Made by a program: the position numbers and the translations under genes
Assembly (NCBI GenBank): GCA_902783815.1
Contig: CACZSM010000116.1
Coordinates: 1-6,518 of the forward strand
DNA length: 6,518 nucleotides
Reading direction: 5' to 3'
Source of the DNA: an uncultured Ruminococcus sp.
GTDB lineage: Bacteria > Bacillota > Clostridia > Oscillospirales > Acutalibacteraceae
The notes under the pieces: generated by a model
Database searches by the model: none
Seen by the model: the letters and a program-made list of their open reading frames with translations, nothing else
Told to the model about the DNA's origin: nothing
In this document: piece by piece, positions 1-5,343 of the stretch
How positions within the stretch are numbered: the first letter of the stretch is position 1
Layout of the letters: every line of letters starts with the position of its first letter

Positions 1-15
1 CCGGCGTGCCGCCGG
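1..15. repeat. GC-rich perfect hairpin at window edge
   Basis: CCGGCG, loop TGC, CGCCGG: a perfect 6-bp inverted repeat with a three-base loop. No T-run follows, so it is not a standard intrinsic terminator. It has the same architecture (6-bp stem, 3-nt loop) as the hairpins at 101-115 and 136-150, so it may be the tail of a related element cut by the window edge. Confidence 0.55.
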
Positions 16-100
16 AGTCAATGTTTCTCCTGCGTAGCTTCTGGAACTTAAATTAAGCTATTAACATACATGAGAATAAAGTGTCAGGTAATTTCTCCAT
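16..100. other. AT-rich non-coding spacer with weak dyads
   Basis: No convincing coding frame is present. Two weak dyads overlap here: TAGCTT (35-40) can pair with AAGCTA (55-60) around a 14-nt loop, and CTTAAATTAAG (47-57) is an 11-bp palindrome. Either could be a protein-binding site or chance in AT-rich sequence. Any gene upstream of the window must end before position 1 or within the first few bases. Confidence 0.35.
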
Positions 101-150
101 GTCGGCTCCGCCGACGATGGTGCTGCGCACACAACGGCGGCGAAGCCGCC
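101..150. repeat. Cluster of three consecutive triloop hairpins
   Basis: Three perfect inverted repeats stand side by side: GTCGGC-TCC-GCCGAC (101-115), GTGC-TGC-GCAC (120-130) and GGCGGC-GAA-GCCGCC (136-150), separated by 4 and 5 nt. Each has a three-base loop. The block is far more GC-rich than its flanks. No U-tract follows on either strand, so it does not look like an intrinsic terminator. It could be a dispersed intergenic repeat (REP/MITE-like), a structured RNA, or a relic of one. Frames that run through it lack a ribosome binding site and are not called as genes. Confidence 0.6.
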
Positions 151-205
151 CGGCGCAGGTACAATCAAAAAATTCAAAGACGGTTGACAAATCGCAGTGC
201 CTCCA

Positions 206-219
206 TTGCGGTCACGCAA
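206..219. other. Small hairpin upstream of the promoter
   Basis: TTGCG, loop GTCA, CGCAA forms a perfect 5-bp inverted repeat about 17 nt upstream of the -35 element. It could be a regulator-binding dyad or part of the structured element to its left. A TTGACA hexamer at 184-189 lies just upstream but has no -10 box at 16-18 bp spacing. Confidence 0.3.
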
Positions 220-235
220 CAGGGGGAAAAAAGTA

Positions 236-264
236 TTGTGAAAATAAAATAAAGGTGTTATAAT
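236..264 (+). promoter_or_regulatory. Predicted sigma-A-type promoter of the operon
   Basis: The -35 TTGTGA (236-241, four of six consensus bases) and a perfect -10 TATAAT (259-264) are separated by 17 bp. A TG at 256-257 makes an extended -10. Transcription is predicted to start near 271, giving a leader of about 66 nt before the response regulator. An A-rich stretch (241-253) fills much of the spacer. No clear regulator-binding repeat pair was found, so autoregulation cannot be read from the sequence. Confidence 0.75.
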
Positions 265-280
265 TGGAGTAATAGTATAA

Positions 281-299
281 GAGGTGCGAGATGATGTAG
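281..299 (+). promoter_or_regulatory. Possible two-codon leader minigene (Met-Met-stop)
   Basis: GAGGTG (281-286) is a strong Shine-Dalgarno sequence. It is followed at 4 nt by ATG (291) and at 7 nt by a second ATG (294), then TAG (297-299). If translated, the product is Met-Met or just Met. The stop lies 37 nt before the response-regulator start and in a different frame. It may influence ribosome loading on the operon leader or may be chance. Confidence 0.3.
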
Positions 300-336
300 G
301 TCAGACCGCTGATTCAAGACGATATGGAAAGGTGTT

Positions 337-1047
337 ATGAAAATGGTAATGGGAAAAATACTTGTGGTTGACGATGATATAAATATTTGTGAACTGCTCA
401 GACTCTATATAGAAAAAGAAGGCTTTGAGGTCGTGATCGCAAATGACGGCGGTCAGGCAATTACAAAATTCCGAACCGAACATCCGGATCTGGTGCTGCT
501 CGATATCATGCTCCCGGTCTTTGACGGCTGGCAGGTATGCCGTGAGATCAGAAAAACATCTCAGTGTCCGATAATCATGCTTACAGCAAAGGGTGAAGTA
601 TTTGATAAGGTACTCGGTCTGGAGCTTGGCGCCGATGACTATGTAGTAAAGCCGTTTGAAACGAAGGAGATCGTTGCAAGAATAAAGGCAGTTCTCAGAA
701 GAGTAAACGATAAAATGCCTGTTGCTGAGGGGACCTCGCATAAAAAAGAGGTCGCATATGATAAGATCACTATAAATCTTACCAACTATGAACTCAGAGT
801 GAACGGTGAACAAATAGATACACCGCCTAAAGAACTTGAACTTATATATCACCTTGCAAGCAATCCCAACAGGGTGTTTACAAGAGATCAGCTTCTTGAT
901 GAGGTCTGGGGCTTCGACTATTACGGCGATTCACGAACAGTCGATGTTCATGTAAAAAGGCTTCGTGAGAAATTAGAGGGCGTTTCGGACAAATGGGCTT
1001 TAAAAACCGTATGGGGAGTAGGTTATAAGTTTGAACTTAAAGAATAA
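337..1047 (+). CDS. OmpR/PhoB-family response regulator (CssR-like)
   Basis: This is a cytoplasmic DNA-binding response regulator of 236 residues, the usual size for the family. The receiver domain (about residues 6-120) has the acidic pocket D12-D13, phospho-acceptor D56 in LLDIMLP, switch T83 and invariant K105 in the KPF motif. A winged-helix domain follows (about 138-234), ending in the typical WGVGYKF wing. The ATG at 337 is chosen because AAAGG (328-332) lies 4 nt upstream; ATG 343, with 10-nt spacing, is a fair alternative. The gene overlaps the kinase gene by 17 nt, so the two are almost certainly cognate. Because an HtrA protease follows, an envelope or secretion stress role like that of CssR is inferred; the sequence alone does not fix the target genes. 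Confidence 0.95.
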   Translation: MKMVMGKILVVDDDINICELLRLYIEKEGFEVVIANDGGQAITKFRTEHPDLVLLDIMLPVFDGWQVCREIRKTSQCPIIMLTAKGEVFDKVLGLELGADDYVVKPFETKEIVARIKAVLRRVNDKMPVAEGTSHKKEVAYDKITINLTNYELRVNGEQIDTPPKELELIYHLASNPNRVFTRDQLLDEVWGFDYYGDSRTVDVHVKRLREKLEGVSDKWALKTVWGVGYKFELKE

Positions 1048-2563
1048 TTTTATCGGAAAAAAATCGCTTTTCAGTAAATATACAAAAGTCAGTATATTGA
1101 TTGTATTTTTCAGTTTTCTTGTGCTTGGAACCATACTTACTCTTACGATAAGTAACTACTGGTCAAATGAGAAATTGACCGTACTCGGCAAAAGGGCAGA
1201 AAACATCGGAATGTTCCTGAAAACAAAAACAGCGATAAATGACCCTATCGGCGGCGGATCACCGTCCATCAGCCTTAATGATTCACAGTATCTGAAAAAT
1301 GTACTCCAGCTATTTGCGGACGATTCCGGCGTTGATATCATAGTAACGAACGCTCAGGGACTGATGTACCTTACTATAAGCGACTCCATAACTAATTATT
1401 CATATATAAGATCGGATATTTTCCATGAGGCTAAATCAAAGGAAAGCTACTTTTCACAGGGCGACCTCGGCGGACTTTACAAGGAGGATCGCTATATCGC
1501 GGCAAAGCCTGTAAAATACAGTAACGGCGAGAAGGTCATGTATGTTGTTTTCGTAACATCGAGCAAATCGGATGTCAATAGCTTTACGGATATGGTGCTG
1601 AAAATATTTATACTTTCGGCAATAGCTTCACTTGGCATATCCTTCCTTGCAATAGGACTGTTTTCCTACAACCTCGTAAAACCACTCCGACAGATGGCTC
1701 AGGCAGTAAAACAATTCGGAAGCGGTGAATTCGGCATTCGTGTAAGCGAAGCCACCAATGATGAGATCGGAGAGCTTGCTGTAGCGTTCAATAATATGGC
1801 GGATTCGCTGTCCGCAGCCGAGTCAATGCGCCGCAGCTTTATTGCAAATGTATCCCATGAGCTAAAAACCCCTATGACAACCATAGCAGGCTTTATAGAC
1901 GGCATACTGGACGGTACAATACCTCCGGAAAAACACCAGTATTATCTGCATATCGTATCAGACGAGGTAAAAAGACTCTCCCGACTCGTTCGTTCAATGC
2001 TTGACCTTTCAAGAATAGACAGCGGCGAGCTGAAGATCAATTACCAGAATTTCGATATGCTTACAACTCTTGTAACGATAGTTATTACTTTTGAACAGGA
2101 GATAAATAAAAAGAATATAGAAATAAGAGGTCTTGATGTGCTTACGCCTACAGTAGTTTACGGTGATAAGGATCTTCTGCATCAGGTCATATACAACCTT
2201 ATAGAAAATGCAGTAAAATTCACAAACGAGGGTGGCATAATAGAATTTACGATAACCGACAGTCTGGAAAGAACGGACTTCTATATACGCAACAGCGGTA
2301 CAGGAATAAATAAAAAGGAACTTTCACTGGTGTTTGATAAATTCTATAAAACTGATAAGTCACGAAGCAAGGACAAGAAAGGTCTGGGACTTGGATTATA
2401 TCTTGTAAGGAGCATAATAAGACTTCACGGCGGAGATATCACTGCTGAAAGTGAGTATGGTAAGTATTCACTATTTCATTTTTACATTCCGAAGCGCAAT
2501 GCAAAAGGAAAGAAAAACACTCTGAAACAAATAGAGGTATTCAGAGATTCCCGTCAGGTTTAA
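1031..2563 (+). CDS. Membrane sensor histidine kinase (CssS-like)
   Basis: This 510-residue kinase has a basic N-terminus, TM1 (about 20-41), an extracellular sensor region (about 42-188), TM2 (about 189-211), HAMP (about 212-264), a HisKA domain with H276 in the VSHELKTP H-box, and an HATPase domain with N-box N389/N393, F-box FDKFYK (435-440) and G2 box GLGLGL (451-456). The sensor contains an IIVTNAQG stretch suggesting a PAS/Cache-like fold. The usual G1 Asp is Asn (N421 in NSGTG). The start is TTG at 1031, inside the regulator gene, with GGGGAGTAGG (1013-1022) upstream; no in-frame ATG occurs before residue 61, which would remove TM1. It probably phosphorylates the upstream regulator in response to an extracytoplasmic cue; the signal is unknown. 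Confidence 0.94.
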   Translation: MNLKNNFIGKKSLFSKYTKVSILIVFFSFLVLGTILTLTISNYWSNEKLTVLGKRAENIGMFLKTKTAINDPIGGGSPSISLNDSQYLKNVLQLFADDSGVDIIVTNAQGLMYLTISDSITNYSYIRSDIFHEAKSKESYFSQGDLGGLYKEDRYIAAKPVKYSNGEKVMYVVFVTSSKSDVNSFTDMVLKIFILSAIASLGISFLAIGLFSYNLVKPLRQMAQAVKQFGSGEFGIRVSEATNDEIGELAVAFNNMADSLSAAESMRRSFIANVSHELKTPMTTIAGFIDGILDGTIPPEKHQYYLHIVSDEVKRLSRLVRSMLDLSRIDSGELKINYQNFDMLTTLVTIVITFEQEINKKNIEIRGLDVLTPTVVYGDKDLLHQVIYNLIENAVKFTNEGGIIEFTITDSLERTDFYIRNSGTGINKKELSLVFDKFYKTDKSRSKDKKGLGLGLYLVRSIIRLHGGDITAESEYGKYSLFHFYIPKRNAKGKKNTLKQIEVFRDSRQV

Positions 2564-2568
2564 GGAGG
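2561..2568 (+). promoter_or_regulatory. Ribosome binding site overlapping kinase stop codon
   Basis: TAAGGAGG combines the kinase stop codon TAA with a full-strength GGAGG Shine-Dalgarno, 7 nt before the protease ATG at 2576. The arrangement favours translational coupling and high protease expression, and it fixes the protease start. Confidence 0.8.
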
Positions 2569-2575
2569 AACAATA

Positions 2576-4021
2576 ATGCCGGAAAATGATGAGTTTTACA
2601 GTCAGGGCATGGAGCAGAACCAGCCCGGACAGCCTGCACAGCAGCCATATACAAGACCTCAGCAACCCTATACAAGACCACAGCAGCCTTATACAAGACC
2701 ACAACAGCCCTACAGGTATAATAATAATCCGCAGAACTATCCGCCGTATGGGTATCAGGGCGGTATGCCCCCCTACAGATACGGCTACGGCGCACCTTAT
2801 GGATATCCCCCACCGCCTCCGCCCCCAAAAACGACTAATGGCGGAAAAGTAGCTTTATGGAGTATTCTGGGTGTGCTTGTGGTAATTGCATCGTCAATAA
2901 TACTGTTCGTAGCAACAAACGATGTTTCAGGAGGAAAAAATATTACAGACGAACCCTCCGGGAGCAGTAAATATGAGGCATCCTTCGATACGCCAAGCGA
3001 TATCGCCAAGGCTCCGAAAACAAAGGCAAATGAGGACGGACCGCAGATATCTGCCGCAGATACTCCCGAGCTTTATTCGGACAGCACAAAAGCTGCAAGT
3101 GCAGCCTATCAGAAAGCATCTCATTCAGTCGTGTGCATAAGGTCCTATACGGACGGCGGCGACTTCACCCTTGACGCTTCCGGAGAAGGCTCCGGAATAA
3201 TACTTACAGCGGATGGATATATCGTTACAAACAGTCATGTTGTGGATGACTCCAAAAAAACAGGAACACTTATTACTCTGTATGACAACAGCCAGTATCT
3301 TGGTACTATAATAGGCGTAGATGTAAAGACAGATCTTGCAGTTCTCAAAATAGATGCGGAGGGTCTGGAGCCGGCAGAATTTGCGGATTCTGATAAGCTT
3401 GTAGTAGGACAGGATGTATATGCTATCGGAAATCCGGGCGGAGCTGCGTTTTCAAATTCTCTGACAAAGGGCGCTCTTTCAGCACTGAACAGGGTACTGA
3501 GCGGCAGCGGCTATGTTAAATACATACAGACGGATGCAGCGATCAATCCTGGTAACTCCGGCGGCGCTCTTATAAATGAGTACGGACAGGTAATAGGAAT
3601 TAATACAGCAAAGCTGGTCGCTGAGGAATATGAGGCTATGGGCTTCGCAATCCCAAGCAATAAGGTACTTGAAATAATCAATAAACTTATAAAATACGGC
3701 TATGTGAACGACAGGGGAACCCTCAGTATAGAGGGTAAGACCTGTACTCTGTATATGTCGAAATCCAAAAAGATCCCCCAGGGAATGATGCTTACAAAAA
3801 TAAATTCCGACAGTCCGCTTAAATCTACACAGGCGCAAAAGGATGATATAATAATAGCTGTAAACGATACAACAGTAAAATCAGCGGTGGAGTTTATAGA
3901 CGAAATGAGCGTGTATAAACCCGGAGATACCGTAAAACTGACTCTGTTCAGAAAATCCGGTGACAGCGGCTATACATTTGATATAAGCGTTAAGCTGCTG
4001 CCCGATACAGGAAAAGAGTAA
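2576..4021 (+). CDS. HtrA/DegP-like membrane-anchored serine protease with PDZ-like domain
   Basis: A 481-residue envelope quality-control protease of the trypsin-like S1C family. Residues 1-90 form a cytoplasmic, probably disordered tail rich in Gln, Pro, Tyr and Gly, with near-exact QQPYTRP repeats (22-46) and seven consecutive prolines (78-84). One TM segment (about 92-113) anchors it and is followed by a polar linker. The protease domain (about 175-375) has the full triad: H221 in TNSHVV, D253 in KTDLAVL and S328 in NPGNSGG. A C-terminal PDZ-like domain (about 382-473) is divergent: it has GTLSI where a carboxylate-binding loop is expected and lacks the usual AGL-x-x-GD glycines. The gene sits 12 nt after the kinase, as expected for a target of that system. 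It should degrade or refold misfolded proteins on the outer face of the membrane. Confidence 0.94.
   Translation: MPENDEFYSQGMEQNQPGQPAQQPYTRPQQPYTRPQQPYTRPQQPYRYNNNPQNYPPYGYQGGMPPYRYGYGAPYGYPPPPPPPKTTNGGKVALWSILGVLVVIASSIILFVATNDVSGGKNITDEPSGSSKYEASFDTPSDIAKAPKTKANEDGPQISAADTPELYSDSTKAASAAYQKASHSVVCIRSYTDGGDFTLDASGEGSGIILTADGYIVTNSHVVDDSKKTGTLITLYDNSQYLGTIIGVDVKTDLAVLKIDAEGLEPAEFADSDKLVVGQDVYAIGNPGGAAFSNSLTKGALSALNRVLSGSGYVKYIQTDAAINPGNSGGALINEYGQVIGINTAKLVAEEYEAMGFAIPSNKVLEIINKLIKYGYVNDRGTLSIEGKTCTLYMSKSKKIPQGMMLTKINSDSPLKSTQAQKDDIIIAVNDTTVKSAVEFIDEMSVYKPGDTVKLTLFRKSGDSGYTFDISVKLLPDTGKE
2639..2713 (+). repeat. 21-bp in-frame repeat in the protease N-terminal tail
   Basis: Three full copies and a partial fourth of a 21-nt unit encode QQPYTRP (residues 22-28, 29-35, 36-42, then QQPY 43-46). 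The copies differ mainly at third codon positions, so the array is not brand new. It lies in the predicted cytoplasmic disordered tail. Confidence 0.85.
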
Positions 4022-4029
4022 CCGTAAAT

Positions 4030-4063
4030 AACGGGATAACCCGTTGTTCAGGGAACCTCTGAA
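4030..4063 (+). other. Two tandem hairpins between protease and ATPase genes
   Basis: AACGGG-ATAA-CCCGTT (4030-4045) is a perfect 6-bp stem, extendable outward by three pairs including one G-U. TTCAGGG-AAC-CTCTGAA (4047-4063) is a 7-bp stem with one G-U pair and a 3-nt loop. Neither is followed by a U-tract, so complete termination is unlikely. They could set an mRNA processing or stability boundary, or reduce read-through into the downstream genes. No good promoter is seen in the gap 4022-4088. Confidence 0.45.
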
Positions 4064-4088
4064 AACCTTATAGAAAGGAAGTCTTTAA

Positions 4089-5321
4089 ATGAATAAAACT
4101 ATGGAGGCCGCTATGATGCTGTCCTCCCTGTCGGTGTATAGGGGCGTGCTGAAAAGAACAGTTCCCGGAGCTTTCTACAGACTGCTTTGCGCCTGCGATA
4201 AGCCTGCAACTGATTTTTTGCAGGCGTGGGGCGAGTTCTTTGCGCTGCTCAGCGACAGGGGCTTTGCAGATGACCTCATGCGCTGTATGACAGAAGCCGC
4301 GCTGTTTGATGAAAACGCTTTTTCAAGAGCAGCTGCAGCAGGTAAAGAACATCTGCTGTCCGGGGAGATCATAAAAGCTGTTGTCAGAGATCTTGATGTC
4401 GTAACGGCAGCCGGCAGACTCACTCCGGATGATATTATCTCATCCTATGTACATAAGGATGAGATAAGTACGATCGTTGATACTCTTCCCCACTGGAAAA
4501 CCGGTTCTCCGGCTGCGGAGCTTTCGGATATAACGGAGCTTGCCGGCTACTATAAACGCAATGGCTGCGGTATGTTCGCAAGATACAGGGCATTCCTGTG
4601 GCAGAATGGGGATATCGAGCCTGTAGTGCATCCGGACAGCATTAAGCTGTCATCCCTTAAAGCCTATGATCTGCCAAGAAATACGGTTATACAGAATACC
4701 CTGTCATTCATTCACGGCGCAGAAGCTAATAACTGTCTGCTGTATGGAGATATGGGTACAGGTAAATCGTCAACGGTCAAGGCGATCGTAAATGAATTCA
4801 GCAGTCAGGGACTCAGGATAGTCGAGATACCGAAGGACAGGCTCGGAGAGTTTCCACAGCTTGCAGAACGAATTGCTCCCGTACCAATGAAATTCATCAT
4901 TTTTATTGATGACCTTTCATTCTCCGGTGAGGATAAAAGCTATGCTCAGCTTAAAGCTGTACTCGAAGGCGGCATCGCCTCCAGACCGGAAAATTCACTT
5001 ATCTATGCGACCTCAAACCGCAGACACCTTATTAAAGAAAGTTTCGCAGACCGTGACGGCGACGAGATTCACCGTAATGATACTATTCAGGAAACTCTTT
5101 CTCTTTCCGACAGGTTTGGCCTTTCCGTAAACTTCAGCAGACCAGGCAAAGAGGAATTCCTTACAATAGTACGCAGTCTTGCAAAGGAACACGGTCTTAA
5201 TATTCCTGATGAGCAGCTCGCTGCAGAAGCAGAAAAATGGGCGATACAAAAAGGCGGAAGATCTCCGCGATGTGCAAAACAGTTTGTAGCAATGCTTGAA
5301 ACAGGTATGGAAACCGAATAA
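4089..5321 (+). CDS. DUF815-family AAA+ ATPase
   Basis: A 410-residue cytoplasmic P-loop ATPase with no signal peptide or membrane segment. The N-terminal half (about 1-205) is mostly helical and lacks a recognised motif. The AAA+ core (about 206-400) has Walker A GDMGTGKS (220-227), Walker B FIIFIDDLSF (269-278, with D274/D275), sensor-1-like YATSN ending at N310, a SDRFGL motif (340-345) whose R342 may serve as arginine finger, and a late Arg-rich GRSPRCAK stretch. The phrases KAVLEGG, YATSNRRHLI and LSLSDRFGL are hallmarks of DUF815 (Pfam PF05673), whose biological role is not established to my knowledge. The start at 4089 has AGGA at 9-nt spacing, but GGAGG (4103-4107) also serves ATGs at 4113 and 4116, so the protein may be 8 or 9 residues shorter. 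Confidence 0.9.
   Translation: MNKTMEAAMMLSSLSVYRGVLKRTVPGAFYRLLCACDKPATDFLQAWGEFFALLSDRGFADDLMRCMTEAALFDENAFSRAAAAGKEHLLSGEIIKAVVRDLDVVTAAGRLTPDDIISSYVHKDEISTIVDTLPHWKTGSPAAELSDITELAGYYKRNGCGMFARYRAFLWQNGDIEPVVHPDSIKLSSLKAYDLPRNTVIQNTLSFIHGAEANNCLLYGDMGTGKSSTVKAIVNEFSSQGLRIVEIPKDRLGEFPQLAERIAPVPMKFIIFIDDLSFSGEDKSYAQLKAVLEGGIASRPENSLIYATSNRRHLIKESFADRDGDEIHRNDTIQETLSLSDRFGLSVNFSRPGKEEFLTIVRSLAKEHGLNIPDEQLAAEAEKWAIQKGGRSPRCAKQFVAMLETGMETE
4103..4107 (+). promoter_or_regulatory. Internal Shine-Dalgarno that makes the ATPase start ambiguous
   Basis: GGAGG lies inside the first codons of the longest ATPase frame. It is 5 nt before ATG 4113 and 8 nt before ATG 4116, a better match than the AGGA before ATG 4089. 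The true start could be any of the three. Confidence 0.45.
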
Positions 5322-5343
5322 TTTTTTACCAGGGAGAATAAAA

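Noticed and set aside
184..189. TTGACA as a perfect -35 box
   Set aside because: No -10-like hexamer lies 16-18 bp downstream; the stretch there is GC-rich. The TTGTGA/TATAAT pair at 236-264 fits much better.
70..263. Two overlapping frames of about 60 codons on the + strand, one containing a CLHCG...YC pattern like a zinc ribbon
   Set aside because: Both run through the hairpin cluster and one into the promoter. Neither start has a ribosome binding site, composition is Arg-rich and erratic, and the Cys pattern is incomplete.
284..340. An 18-codon leader frame starting at GTG and ending TGA in an ATGA overlap with the response regulator start
   Set aside because: The overlap is attractive, but the only purine-rich site (GGAG at 266-269) is 14 nt away, and GAGGTG itself is better used as the ribosome binding site for ATG 291/294.
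301..852. Long minus-strand frame (183 codons) opposite the response regulator
   Set aside because: It lies almost wholly opposite a clearly conserved gene and its translation shows no recognisable domain; treated as a shadow.
4044..4073. TTGTTC with TTATAG as a promoter for the ATPase gene
   Set aside because: Both boxes are poor matches, and the sequence between is accounted for by the second hairpin.
5322..5327. Run of six T after the ATPase stop as an intrinsic terminator
   Set aside because: No stable stem precedes it; only a 3-bp pairing can be found.
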